From Mantis religiosa (lineage: Eukaryota; Arthropoda; Insecta; Mantodea; Mantidae): a DNA stretch of 64,000 nt. Made by a program: the position numbers and the translations under genes. Under the pieces are notes generated by a model. It was not told the DNA's origin, did not search any database, and saw nothing but the letters and a program-made list of their open reading frames with translations. Of the stretch, positions 24,303-37,180 are shown in pieces. The stretch spans positions 63,900,934-63,964,933 of the forward strand of contig CM060947.1 in NCBI GenBank assembly GCA_030765055.1. The letters run 5' to 3'. Every line of letters starts with the position of its first letter. The first letter of the stretch is position 1.

Positions 24303-26580
24303 TGTACTCACAAACATAAAGAAAGCTTAACTATCAACATAAAATGTAAACCAAATTCACTGGGATTGTAAAAAGTTGAAACGGTAGGGAAAGTAAAAGA
24401 CAAGTCGCAATACCGTGACTGTGAAGTCAATATCCTTCGGATGACACCACGAGAAATACAAGGAGAGCGTTTGCCACCAAAAAGCATCTATGATAACATA
24501 ACTAGAGATTTCTGGCAGCTACGAATTTCTTAAAGTTCATAAACCGCCTACTTTAAGGAGGTAAACGTAACATTTTGTGCGATATATTGGTCAAAGTTGT
24601 GTGTTTTGCATGTTATACAAATTGTAGTTAAATAATTCAGAGTTGCCTGGGCTTTACAATATTTATATTTTATTAGTTGTGAAAATATCTTAATAAATAT
24701 TTTACTCTTGAGAAAACAAAGGTCAAGACATATTTCCTGTGTGTTACGGAAATATTTTTCATTTCCATGCAACATTCACTGAGATCATTAAGGTACTGAC
24801 TGCCAAAATGAAAATATGTATCCTAGGATCATTGTCCCTAACTAATTTCCCCCACCCACCCCAAAATTTCCTCAGTCAACTGGCAATGCCGTAGAAGTAC
24901 CACAAAACCCCAAAGCTAGAACGTCTCCTTCCCAAAACTTCCTTTCCTGATTATTTCATTTTGTGCATAATCAGTGTCCAAATCCTGTGGTGTCACACAC
25001 GTAATAAAGTGTGTGAAAGACAACAACAACAACAACTTCTGCTATACCGGGCGTATAAATACACACATATACGTACGCACGTGAACATTTTTATAAACAA
25101 CTTTGCTTGGTCTCAGAAGATGCAAAAAACATATTTATAGAGAAATCTTGCAATGGTAAAAAAGATAAAGCACATTGACTATTACAGTAAAACTTGTTGT
25201 TCACTGTATAATTAGACTTTATAAGGTTTTAACTGCAGTAAAGATAAAACAGCTCCTACAATGTGATTCACTTCATATGGTAAAGATATTGTGATGCCTC
25301 TGATTAATAGAAGTTAGGTATGTATTTATAAGTACTGAATGGAAGTGAGGTAGCAACAAACTCCACCTCAGGTAAATAAGAATGCGATCGCAACTGAATA
25401 GATTCCCCATATGTAGTAAATCACGTGATAGGAGTTGGCTTCATTTTACAGCTGCGAACACGTCCGACTAAATTTTAAAATAGACTATAACTAAACAGAA
25501 CTATTTAGCTTTTAGTACTTCAAACATACCTTTCTTCAAAATCGATCATTAGCTCTGACAAAAGTGAAAGTACCAAACCTGTCTGTTCCCTCTAGTTAAA
25601 GCACAAAATGTCATAATTACGAGCACCACAGATTGAGCCATATATCATTTGTTGCATCCCATAGCGGCAGCCAGTTGTATCTTACGTTGTTAGTTATAAA
25701 TCTCTTGTAGATAAACCTACATGCGTACTATACAGATCTGCAAGAGTACAGAATACAACGGAAGGGCTATGCATAACAATATTCACTGTGGATCCCTCGC
25801 TATTACTGATACTCAGGTTAAAATTCCTGGAATTCTGTCCTTTCCAGCAGGGATTAATTTTAGTAATAAAATATGAGTTACAGTTATGCCACTCGTGTGA
25901 TTTTTTTCTACATACTAACTCTATATGCGTAATGAAAGTTGCAAGCACTCTCGTGTGATTGACTTTTCATTGTGTTTCTCCTGCTCAAAACTCAATAATC
26001 GATTAGCAACAAGAGTTGGGAATTCAAGCAAAATTAAGGGAAGGTTTACGAAAATTCCCCCACCCTTACGCATATTAGGGAATGTATTGCTTTCGTTACA
26101 AAAATTCTATACCGATAATTACACGTTTTAATTACCCTGGATCAAGAAAAGCTTTTTCAGAAAATGATCCGTCAAAAACAAAGAATGAATTACATTCCAA
26201 ACTTGGAATTCGAATTCAGCATTTCCAAGTGTTTGGAACGAAGATTATCAAGAAAATTCTTAGCTATAGGTAAGTTTATATGGAGCAGTTTTTGAACGTT
26301 TTATATTTCTTAAATATGGCTATCGACTATCTAAATTATAATACTATGTTTAAGGTATTTTCATGACTCTAGGAATAGTTTCTGAAGTCCTCTTCCTTCT
26401 GCAGGACTTGTATACCTGGTGAAACTAAACAGAGACAAAATCAAAAGAGAAGAAGTGGATTTCGCTAAACTATATAATTGATGTCATAGGCTTAAACAAA
26501 TACAGTATGATTTAAGCCTACCGTATTTTCCGATTGTAACTTAAGCAAATGTGTACTTAATACAGTAGTATCTATAAACG
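24303..26580. other. No recognised feature
   Basis: Only a short (CAA)n run at about 25020-25036. Confidence 0.45.
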
Positions 26581-26584
26581 TCGA

Positions 26585-26997
26585 CCTCATCATCATCATG
26601 ATCAGCTCTTCATGGTTCAGGAGAGTTCGCCTATTCTTCATACTTCTTCCCATCGTTTTAGTGGTCTTCCTGTTGTTCTATAACCCAAAGCTTTGTATTT
26701 GTAAGACCGTAATGGAATGAGAGAGTTATCCATTCTTTGCAAATGGCTTTTCCATGTTCTCTATCTGTTTGTAATTTTTTGCAATGATAATATACAAGCT
26801 AACTCTTTCCTTATGTCTTCGTTACTAATACGATCTTCTCTGGTGCATCCTTTTACTGCTTGGAGATACTTCATTTCTGCCGCTTGTATTTGGCTCCAAA
26901 CTTTCTCTTTAAGTGTCCATGTCTCCAAATCATATAGTAAAACTGGAGCAGCCATTGTATTATAAACGTTCATCTCAAAACGAAGTAGATAAATCAA
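26585..26997 (-). pseudogene. Non-LTR reverse transcriptase C-terminal fragment with ATG-rich tail
   Basis: The minus-strand frame reads VYNTMAAPVLLYDLETWTLK, then IQAAEMKYLQAVKGCTREDR and NEDIRKELACI, the C-terminal region of many insect non-LTR elements. It continues with a degraded GYRTTGRPLKRWEE-like end, broken by stops, to a short (GAT)n tail at 26585-26600. The catalytic domain is missing, so this is a 5'-truncated dead copy. Confidence 0.85.
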
Positions 26998-27640
26998 TAT
27001 GTGTTTTCAAGATTAGTGTTTTACAATGAGTACAGAGAATGGTATGAGTGAACACGTCAGAATTTTAGATTTGTTATGCAGTATTATTGGTTATAGTTTA
27101 ACATTTATTTCATACAAAATGTTGTACTTTACCTAATATTCGTATTTTAAATATATTTATATAAATGGTACTGCATCAGCCATTTTACTGTCAGTTTTGT
27201 AACACCTCATAAAATATGCCATAAGCCTCATCTATCAGGGGAAATTTTGTTCTACACAAGTATGGTTATTTCTCTTTGCTCAACCAATGTAATTCTTCTC
27301 TTTGTAAATGTATGACACTTTGATTTTCCTCTTCTATTCTTTTTCACCACCTATTTCTATGATATTTGTCACATCTTGCCATATCATGTCGCTGTAGCAT
27401 GGTGCCATGCCATGTGGTGCTGGCTGGCTGTATTTAGCCAGAAGGGTTTTGCTGCGTGCCCACACGTTAAGGGTTTTACCGCAGATAAAGTATAGAATTC
27501 CGGATGCTGTAGGGTGAGATGTGGGTTTTTAGATTTATGTTTGTTATGAGGTGACAGATTTGTACCTAGGGGATGAAGGACAGGATGCAATGCCTTGCAC
27601 CCTGGTATATTATTTGATTTGTTGCCCGACTGCCACATAT
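26998..27640. other. No recognised feature
   Basis: Short frames only. Confidence 0.5.
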
Positions 27641-27831
27641 TTAAGAGTCCCAGTTAGAATCTCGGTCAGGGTGAATTAACTGGATAAGTTATCTTTCCGG
27701 AGTTTTCCCTTATCATTAAAATTGAATGTCGGGGAACTCTAATCTCTATGGGACCTCAGCTCATTTGAGCATAAATTCACCCATTCTTCATCTGATATAG
27801 CTTAAGTTATAGGACGCTAATCAAAAAAAAA
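27641..27831 (+). mobile_element. SINE family A, 5'-truncated and diverged
   Basis: It begins inside the tRNA-like part (AAGAGTCCCAGTTAGAATC, box B damaged) and runs through the body to an A-tail at 27823-27831. A short ATATTT occurs on both sides and could be a minimal target duplication. Confidence 0.8.
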
Positions 27832-28207
27832 TATTTTCCTTAATAAATTTAAATGGTTGCAAGCAAGATAGTGAAATTAGAAGGCATTCGTCTAGATACC
27901 ATAAATTTTACTGATTTCTCAAATATTTTCCAAATTAGTGGGTCATGAATTGGGCAGTTTTAACATTAAACCCCGCCCATAAAAATCATAAACTCGTGAA
28001 AATCCAGAAATTAAGAAGATAATGGATGATTTCAACTGGTACTGGCACTGAAAACTGGAGGGATTGTAGTATTAAGAAACGGAACATGGAGTACTTAAAC
28101 GGTATAATATCATGATGGAACAACTTTGATGCGGCTGAAATCATAATAAAATCTCTGTCTGAAATTAATATTCCCGGTTAATGCACTGTCAGAATAATGA
28201 CAGATTA

Positions 28208-28250
28208 CCTGAAGAAGGGAGTAGCAGCAACACCCGAAACATTATGTATA
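28208..28250 (+). other. Second hammerhead-like / Penelope-type motif
   Basis: CCTGAAGAAGGG, a loop, then CCCGAAACATT: the same order as on the minus strand at 2082-2129, again with one extra base between CTGANGA and the GC stem. An A-rich TTCAAATAA follows about 20 bp later. No RT or GIY-YIG domain was recognised. Confidence 0.35.
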
Positions 28251-29984
28251 ACTCATTTATTCAAATAACCTGTTCTTGTTGGATGGGCAGCCCCCTGCCC
28301 GGTAACTCGATTTATGGCCTCCCCTTTGCACATCAATATCCATAGAGGCTCTCACCCGCTATATTGGATTGAGGCAATCACTAATCTCATAACAGCATAT
28401 GCATCTGTCCCTTCCCATTGCAGAGTGTGGCACGGGATTGTGCATTGGCTCACTTTTCTTGTAACATTCGATTCTGCATAAACATCTTTTTTAGATCACA
28501 GAGATTGCTTTACAGTACTGGAAACTGAAATTGGCTGATTCGCCATGCAGTAGGCACGCAGTGTTTTGTTTAGTTTGAACTCGTGGACGAAATGCAGCCC
28601 ATTTACCTATTGCTTTCCACATATTAAATATTTAAAGTAGCTATAGAAAACATTTTACTCCATCCCAAAATGCAATGCGAGATTTTATAAACATTTTTGG
28701 AACTACCTGGATAAAAAGAGAAAAAGAACACGCACTTAGAAAAGGCTCGATGTGTTGGTCCGCAAACCTCTATGAACACCATCACTAAGAAAATGTAAGT
28801 TCAAAATAAACATTGATATTTCAATTCAATATCTTCTAAGAATGCTCACAATGAATATAATGAAAATCTCAACTTAAACTACCTTTTACTTGGAAAAATA
28901 TAAAAGAATTTGATTTTATTAAAAATGACTCTTAGCAATTTTCGTTAAAGTTAAACAGGTTTGAGATATTTTCACGGTAATTGAAATGTATATCTTGAAT
29001 TTTCTGTTAATACTCTCTGAATTTCTCATATGAATGACTGGTAAGTCGTAAAATATGGGTAAATTTCATAGGGAATAGAAAATAAAAATAAAAATAAGTG
29101 GATTTTATCATAGCACACAATTTATTATTTCTAGTACCTTACTTAAATTATTTAAATTATTGGTGTAAAATTTGAAATATAATCTTCTGTCAAATGAAAA
29201 GTCATTATTGGATTTTCGCCATCTCATGTACATTCAAAGAGACCAGAATTTCAAATCTCATCACATTGTGCCTAGCGTTACTTTCCTTTGACTGTCGTTT
29301 TTTTCAGATTGTAATACATTTCCTCCTGTTGCGATAACAACATTAGATTCCAACCAGTTTTGTCACGTGTACCTATACCAGATTTAAATCCCAACAAACA
29401 AACCAAACCAAACAAAGAGCAATGCTGAACTTGATTTGAAGTGGAGTGGTCACCAATAACCTCTCAATGAATTCTACTTCAATTCGTCCAAACAAACAGG
29501 ATTTGTCCAATAAGTAATTAGCGACTCGAAACTGTAGCGAGAAGGGTAGATAAGAAATGAATTGTCTATGGTACTGGAATGCATAATATCATTAATTATT
29601 CAAACGTCTTACTTGAAATACATATCGACTAGAAGTATATGTGATATACAACTGTCGCGAGTTAGACGCAATTTAATAGCTACTTTGAACCATGGACAGT
29701 AGATACAAATGGTGACGTAACAACAAATACTTTATCATTGTTTGTCACAATGTCGTATATTGAGAACTTGGGGAGCTCTTAAATAAATAGACTATGATCT
29801 GAGCTTTATTAATGAAATAATATATAAAATGTATTCGAACAATAGCAATAATGCAGACAACTTATTGGCAGCACTGGGTTCTGGAAGACAAAAGCAACTT
29901 CTCAGTTAGCATGTGGAATTCCTGTTCAAACTTATCCAGCTTGGTCTACACAGAAAGACGATCAATATTTCACACTTTCTATAT
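28251..29984. other. No recognised feature
   Basis: 28280-28450 is less AT-rich than its surroundings but has no motif I can name. Confidence 0.4.
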
Positions 29985-30420
29985 CAATACTTCTTTATAG
30001 TAGCAGTTGCGAGCAAAACATTAACACAAAAACCAATACGAGACTGGGTCCCCGAAGGCTCTCTTTTATCTCCCACGTTGTTCAGCCTATTCATGGCAGA
30101 CTTTCCAGCGATGCAGGGCGTCAATATGGCACAGCTTGCTGATGTCCTATACATAACATATAGACACCTACTTACAGCCTTCAACTCTACCCAGAGCCAT
30201 TTGTGCCTCGTCTCTCGCTGGCACCAATATTGGTGGATGGATGTAAATTCTTGCGAATGCCATACTATACTGATTAGCAGACGACGAATATCCCACAAGA
30301 GTACCTATATTAACCTATCAGGAGCCAAAAGATAAGGCAAGGAACCTCCATCCGACACCTAGACGTCACTCTCGAGGGTCTTATATTTCAATGCGAGGGA
30401 CGATGAAGGGGATTAAGGGG
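29985..30420 (+). pseudogene. Non-LTR reverse transcriptase fragment, catalytic site lost
   Basis: The plus frame contains RDWVPEGSLLSPTLFSLFMADFP, a version of the RT motif GVPQGSVLSPTLF (about 30040-30105). The palm motif follows as LADV (30135-30146), where the family has YADD, so the second catalytic Asp is Val. Then come SRWHQYWWMDVNSCECHTI and SRRRISHKSTYIN, matching the segment between the catalytic motif and YLGVTLD. A later frame reads RHLDVTLEG. A stop falls near 30333. Remnants may extend to about 31200, but I could not confirm this. Confidence 0.78.
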
Positions 30421-31320
30421 CGGTGGCCGCTTTTCAAAGGGCTCAGACTTCCACCAGGTTCGCCCACCTTAGGTTATGCCTTTAAAGGGGTTATCTAATC
30501 TCTGGTCATCTTCTGTAAACATGAAAGTCTTACCTTAAGTTTTAGAAACAGGAAGTGCGTGCAAATGTCTAGATAAACAAAAGATGAAATGATAGTCATA
30601 ATAAATACTAAAAATCCAGATGACAGGGATAAAAAAAATCATGCAGCCTCACGATCTCACAGAGACACAAAATAAACCATTGAATGAGATCTTAAAATTA
30701 CCAAGTACCCTAGATATAACCAGAAAAATGCCTGGCCTATACACATCGTTTCACAGTGAACGATCTAAACATTTACTCACAAATACAGAGGTATCCCCAA
30801 AGCAAATGCCAAAGAAAGTAAACAAGTAAATGAAGTGCTTCAGAGGATCATCTGACATCGCTGCAAAGGATTGGATAACGTAAGCTTTATAGATAGGTAA
30901 AGAGGAGATTGGTGGCAATGATACATTCTCAAAATCACATGGAGCAAGCTCTGATTACAGCCAATGCAGATTAGGGGAGTCCGGTCTATAAGTTCTGTCT
31001 GCCGTCGCTTATCTGTGAGGCTACTCATGCAATTTGGCTGCCCCATACGTGGAGGGTATGATTAGGTCCCGGAGTCACATTTGATACTAACAGCCATGAG
31101 ATCATCCTTATTACGTCCCGGACTCTGCTTAATTCCCATACAGCTATTAACAACTTTCTTGAGTGGCATGTGGGTATCCCCGGTAAATAGGTACCTACCA
31201 ATCAGCCATAGCTGAACGTAATTACTCCTTCATTTCCCTCGGAGTGGTCTTAAAATTTAAAATTACCATATTTTTGGAACTAATAGCGACAAATATGCTA
31301 CTTCTGAAAAGGCAAAAATT
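30421..31320. other. Possible continuation of RT remnant, otherwise nothing
   Basis: Weak C-terminus-like sequence around 31130-31180 is the only hint; no clear domain. Confidence 0.25.
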
Positions 31321-31513
31321 GAGGTCCCGAGTTCGAATCTCGGTCAGGGTGAGTTGCCTGGATAAGGTTTTTCCGGGGTTTTCCCTTATCCTTACAGACG
31401 AATGTCAGGTAACTGTAAGCTCTATGGACCCTGGGCTCATTTGAGCAGCATTTCACACATTCCATTCATCGTCCGATATTACTTAACGTTGGTGGACGTA
31501 AATTAAAAAAAAA
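31321..31513 (+). mobile_element. SINE family A, 5'-truncated
   Basis: It starts at GAGGTCCCGAGTTCGAATC, with an intact box B, and is well conserved to GGTGGACGTAAATTAAAAAA. The box A part of the head is missing. The insertion is 5'-truncated and shows no clear target duplication. Confidence 0.88.
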
Positions 31514-32049
31514 TGAGGGTCCTTAAGCCTCTCTGTGAACTAGCCTACTGATGGCAGGTGTATCAATAACTAAGATTAACCATGATCCTACCAAAATGAC
31601 GAAGAGGGGAGGTTAAATAAGATCCTTGGTAAGGGCGGAACTAAACGTACCAGTATCAACTTATCAATTAGCTCATACAATGCACTACTCCTGTTCCTGA
31701 CATGGTATCTATCACTATGCTCACCCCTATATACCCTATATCTAGAACACGTAGGAACATATAGACATAATAACAGCATTGTAAGAGAGGGATTGTGTAC
31801 CCCTGACAGGCAGTGGTCGAGGGACGTCCAGCAGGTACTAGCAAGTGGTCGTATGCGACACTTTCCAAACTTCAGTCTTGGGCGTTGCGGATCTGCTCCG
31901 CAGCAGATTTTTGGTGCATTTGGTTTATATACAGCAGCTATTATACCAACAAATTTTCAGTTGCATAGCGGTGTGAATACAGTGATACATTTCCTTGTAA
32001 CACTTTGTAAAATTCTCAGCTACCTTGCTGGCAGTTTACACCTACTGCT
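31514..32049. other. No recognised feature
   Basis: Nothing supported. Confidence 0.5.
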
Positions 32050-32350
32050 GAAAATACATATTTTCAACGTGTGACATTGTTTTGCTGCTGCCACATGCCG
32101 GAGCTGGACGCTTGCCAAGAGAGATGGGTGCTTACCAGGAGAGGAAGAGGTACAAGAGTCTCCGGAACGTCCTGAAAATTGTTGCGGCCGCGTAAGTTCT
32201 AGGAAGGTCAGCAGCTTACTAGAAACGATGGCTGGGGAGCTATAAATACCGGCAAGGTGTTAGGAGCGGCAGTTGTATGTTGGTTATTGCGACAGTCGAC
32301 GATTGAAGTGTACCGCGGTGTTTTCTTTCATTTGTTTTCGTTCAGCAAAA
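32050..32350 (+). promoter_or_regulatory. TATA-containing, GC-richer segment; possible promoter or LTR remnant
   Basis: GCTATAAATACC at about 32239-32250 is a good TATA box set in a GC-richer block with repeated AGGAAGGT/AGAGGAAGAGG motifs, and GGCAGTTGTATG lies about 30 bp downstream. No coding region follows. It resembles the U3-R part of an LTR, but no TG...CA ends or duplication were found. Confidence 0.25.
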
Positions 32351-32807
32351 CACCGAGTCAGCCTTGAACACAGCTGATTGAAAATTTCACGTCTTTTTAC
32401 TGCATCAAAAGTTGTTCTACATTTCTGCAAACCAGATTTCCGAATATATGTAACTCACGCAGTCACAATATGGTAACTGTTCTAGGCTACAGCCGCTGGT
32501 CAGTGACTAGATCATTTGAACTCACTGTATTTTTCCGTTAAGAAAACATTTCACACTCAAATACATCGTCATCGTAGAATTGTAATAATACCCTCAACTT
32601 ATAACTTTCCTGTTAGTGAAAGCATTTTCCCATTTTTTGTAATATATTGGAAAAGTACCCTTTATCTTATATTCTATATTATTAAATATTTTAGAGCATG
32701 GTAGCAAAGAAAGTAGCAGCTCATATATTAAATAGATGTAAATTTTGGGATGAAAATATCTTATGTTTAAGCATTGATACTATCTTTTGTGCACATTTTG
32801 TAATGTA

Positions 32808-33716
32808 CGAGAGCTGTTCAAAAAAGAGTAATCACGACTTTTTGACAACATATCTTTATTCATCCTCATAATTTTGATGGTCCTTCTCAAAATAAACTAC
32901 CCTGAATGCGATTCACTTGTCTCTGCGCTTCTGTCAGTCTTCAAAGACATGCTGGAAAACATTTTTGAAGATCTTTCAAAATCGCCCCCACTGCCTTCAC
33001 CACTGCTTCTGATGATGGATAATGCCTCCCACAAGACTTTTCTTCAAGTTAAGGAATAAAAAGGGTCACATAGTGCTAAATTCGGACTATAGGGAGGGTG
33101 AAGGATGCACTTCAAGTTGATTTTTACAAGGTATTCAGCAAAAACATTGACAATACGGCCACGCATTATCGTGATGCAGCATCCAGCCTGCTTCACGGAA
33201 ATGTGGTCTTTTGCGCCTTATATGGACTTCCAATGTTTTCAGGACATCCCTGTAGTATGTCCAGTTACTGATATGTGTGCAGATACAACATGCTAATAAA
33301 CCATTCCATGAATATCAAAGAATGAAACGACCATAACTTTCCCAGCAGAAGCAACCACTTTTGCTTTTTTGGGTGTTGGTGATGAAGGTTATTTCCACAC
33401 TGAGCTTTGCTGTTTGCTCTCGGGATAAAAAATAATGTAGCCAAGTTTCATCAGCAGTGATTACGTTTGAAAGAAACTTCGGATCTTCCTCTAACATCAA
33501 CTTTAACTGCATGTTATCTCCATTGCAGCGGTAGGCGATACTAAACATGTGTGAACTTGTCTGGTTCTCACAGGCGGGAACCAGGAGTACCAATAATGAA
33601 ACTACTACGGCGTGTTTGTTTCACATTAAGCTAACAGAATATAATAACATTGAATATAAGTGCGAAAAACTATGACCGTGAAAAAATTACGGTCATTCTG
33701 TATTGAACAGGCCTCG
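32808..33716 (-). mobile_element. Internally deleted mariner, copy 1
   Basis: Terminal repeats (CGAGAGCTGTTCAA at the left, TTGAACAGGCCTCG at the right) are flanked by TA on both sides (32806-7, 33717-8), the mariner target duplication. The minus strand encodes FLSNVITADETWLHYF (first catalytic Asp codon at about 33452) and downstream transposase sequence with frameshifts. The DNA-binding N-terminal half is absent: only about 120 bp separate the right terminal region from the catalytic part. At 909 bp it is well below full mariner size. Confidence 0.88.
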
Positions 33717-33718
33717 TA

Positions 33719-34788
33719 CATAGAAAGGTATTCTTCGATACTGTTATAGTCAGTTAGAAAGCTTAATATATATATAATATCTGCCTTTCTGTTTTTGTGA
33801 TATTCCTTCTTAGCGTTTTATGGCCCCTAGAGATCTCTTAACACCATTTCCTGCGACATTGAGATAAACGGTTTTGAATTTATGTAGATAAACCAACAGA
33901 AAACAGACATTACTACTCTGTATATTGCACAGTAATGTGGTGTTGATAAATACGACGAGCAAGGTGGTGCCATGATAACATTTGGGTATAAACCTCGGGA
34001 TCGATCAAGCTGATCGAATGCATTTTAGCAGCTTTTCTGAGTTACTAGGTCAATTTTATATTGGATAAATTAATCCGCAATTTTTTGTCACTCCTTTCAT
34101 CATGAATTCCATTTTCTTCTATGTAGTCGTCATTAGGTATATTGATCAGCTATCCTGGATATGTTACGATCAAAGTTTGCTTGTTCCTCGACAAGCTACT
34201 GACCAAAGGCCATCTCATTGTTTTGCAAACAAGAATCTAAAAGCAACAGTTTTACAAAGCTGTTGAAGTGTTATTCTGCGAAGCTGTGACGTGGAATATA
34301 ACAGTAAATAACCGTGACAGGCCGTGTACTCACGCATCGTAACTTAAGCGCCCTCCAAAAGCACTTCAACAAAGAAGAATATGGTCCAGCAGTTTTTACC
34401 CTTGCCGGGGAACACGCTTAATTAATAAATCCTTGACGGATGAATCGATTACTCCTTCAGTTGCTTTCCTCCCCATCGTTCTAACGCAGCAAAAAACGGG
34501 GTATGAGGGAGATGTTTTTACATAGGGGTGGATAGCGGCGCTTCATGTGAAGTGGAGGTCGACGCTTCTATTATACAGCGTGAACTTAAAATGCACTTAG
34601 TTACGTGTGGTTACTGCACCCTTACCGGCGATTCACCATCACTTAGCAAAAACTGTCATTTTAGAAATATTGTGAAAAAAGGGCTGTTATGGATAGTGCC
34701 TGCAGAACATTCTCTGCACATTCTTCTCCTTCTACCTACGCTATTTTCTTTGCAATTAATGTGTTTTGCTTTGGAAATATGTGAAAAA
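33719..34788. other. No recognised feature between two mariner copies
   Basis: The spacer shows no similarity to the flanks of either mariner copy. A long plus frame that enters copy 2 from 34528 is a chance frame. Confidence 0.5.
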
Positions 34789-34790
34789 TA

Positions 34791-35707
34791 CGCGGACTGT
34801 TCAATAAAGAATGATCACAATCTTTTTATTGACAACGTACCTTTACTGATCCTCATAATTTTGATGGTCCTTCTCAAAATAGTTTCTCCTGAATGCGATG
34901 CATTTGTCCTAGAATTTGTGCCAGTCTTCAAAGACATGCTGGAAAGCATTATTTTAGAGATCCTTCAAAATCGTCTCCGCAGCCTTCATCACTGCTTCTG
35001 ATGACGGATATGCCTTCCAGGAATGCGGTTTTTTTTTCAAGTTACGGAATAGGAAAAAGTCACAGGGAGCTAAATCTGGACTATATGGAGGTGAGGGATA
35101 CACTTACCTTTGATTTTTGCAAGATATTCAGCAACAACATTGGCAATATGCGGCCACGCATTATCATGCTGTAGCATCCAGCCTGCTTCATGGAAATGTG
35201 ACCTTTTGCACCTGATATGGACTTGCAATGTTTTCAGGACATCCCTGTAGTATTGTCCAGTTACTGATATGTGTGCAGGTACAATATGCTGATAAACCAT
35301 TCCATGAATATCAAAGAAAGAGATGATCATAACCTTCCCAGCAGAAGCAACCACTTTTGCTTTTTTGGGGGGTTGGTGATGAAGGACTTTTCCACACTGA
35401 GCTTTGCTGTTTGCTCTCAGGATCAAAATGATGTAGCCAAGTTTCATCAGCAGTGATTACGTTTGAAAGAAACTCCGTATCTTCCTCTAACATCAACTTT
35501 AACTGCATGTTACCTCCACTGAACTGGTAGGCGATACTGAACGTATCTTAACTTGCCCGGTTCTCACAGGCGGGAACTAGGAGTACCAACAATGAAACTA
35601 CTATGGCTTGTTTATTTCACATTGGGCTAACAGAATATAATAAGATTGAATTTTAGTGCGAAAAATTACGACCGTAAAACATTATGACCATTCTTTAACA
35701 GCCCTCG
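34791..35707 (-). mobile_element. Internally deleted mariner, copy 2
   Basis: The same family and orientation as copy 1. It runs from CGCGGACTGTTCAATAAAG to TTCTTTAACAGCCCTCG, with TA on both sides (34789-90, 35708-9). The minus strand holds LSNVITADETWLHHFDPESK (catalytic Asp about 35448) and, in another frame, GWMLQHDNAWPH (about 35160). The N-terminal HTH half is missing, with the same junction as copy 1. It is 917 bp long. Confidence 0.9.
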
Positions 35708-35709
35708 TA

Positions 35710-36564
35710 ATATCTGCAAAAGTTTCTACTTACGTTTTTTTAAACTCGTAATGATCAAAAGTTTAATGGAGAATATACAATTGACTATCTGCGATTAAAA
35801 AAATATAGAAGGGTTACAAACATTTTAACTAATTACATTAATTTATTTAACTGCTTCCATAAGCTGTTCGTCTTTCTCTTTGTGTTTTGGTAAACCTAAT
35901 CCTTGTTTCAGATAATCTTGCCCCGTATTTCTTAAAGCTCACGTGACCTAATCACCTCTCATTGGCTACTGGGATGGTATAGAGTGCTATACGGTGAAAA
36001 TGAGTTCGTTATTTAACATAATGATATATCTTAATATGTTAGAAGAGCATTGTGAAATTTATATTTTCAAGACCGAATAAATTAAATATACAACGTAACA
36101 AGGTTAATTTATCTTTAACGCATGTTAATTCTCAACACGACATAAAGAGGGAGATCCTTTGCTTCAGACCTGCCTCTCGAGATATCTGACGATAGCTCGA
36201 GCATTTATCCTTATTGGTAACTTATTTGTTTATATGACTTTTATGGCTGATCTGGATTTGTCATGCATCAACATTCAACGTGTGAGTTCAATTTGATTAT
36301 AAACTTGTACTTTTGCATGGCTTCACATCTTTATTTGCATGATTTTATCTACCTTCCTGGCAGTTACTATGACGTTTACTGCAGGTTTCCACGTAGTGTG
36401 AAAGCTGGTTACAAAACAATTAGCAAATTAGTGAAAAGGAGAAGACAATGGTACGCGGAGGGATACTTGTCAGCGTGGCAAGGTTATTTTAAACAAAGAA
36501 TAAACTGGAATATGCACACGAAAAAGAGGTAAGGATTGCAAAGGGGTTAACATATTACCATATA
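35710..36564. other. No recognised feature
   Basis: A frame at 36263-36532 shows no domain. Confidence 0.5.
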
Positions 36565-36860
36565 CGGGCGCCGGGGTATTACAAGTGTTTCGTTCGCGGC
36601 TCCCATGTTAAGCGTCCCGAGTTCGAATCCCGGCTCTGGGTTTGGCGATTTTAATTCGGCCCTATCCATGCCTTCACCTCTATCTAGCACATGTGAAGTG
36701 ACCCCTATGCCCAATGTGCTTCGGAGTCCACGGTATAAACTGTGGGTCCACTCGCCTCACCGTCATTTTCACTATCACACTATCATTGGAGGTAATGGGC
36801 ACCTCTCTCTCTGGGTGCCTCTATTTGAGAAATGGGTCTAGACATCACGTGGTGGGGCGA
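36565..36860 (+). mobile_element. tRNA-derived SINE-like element, family E
   Basis: A tRNA-like head (GGCGCCGGGGTATTACAAGT, then GAGTTCGAATCCCGG, a perfect box B) is followed by a non-tRNA body. No second copy was seen in this window, so its limits are approximate. Confidence 0.55.
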
Positions 36861-37180
36861 GGTTACCCCGAAGGCCAAAGTTGCCATATGGGGCGTGTTG
36901 GTAACCAACTGCGTACTGGGGAGGCAAAAAATATTAATACGCAGATGTTATGCTGGGGAAATAATAAATGATAATAAGCAGCTCACATTGATGCAAAAAT
37001 AAGTATTGCCAACACTCAAAAAATGGGAGCTAACAGATATTGGAAGCAGCACATTCATTAGAATTCAGTTTTTGATCCTGGTTGAGGTTTTGAAGGGTGC
37101 TATGATTATGTATCGCCACAAAAGATGGCTTCACTGTACGTGCGATCCCAGGTTCGACTGTCGAGTGTGACTTCAAGTTT

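Noticed and set aside
34528..35001. 157-aa plus frame
   Set aside because: Its second half is the antisense of the mariner transposase at 34791-35707; the first half shows no domain.
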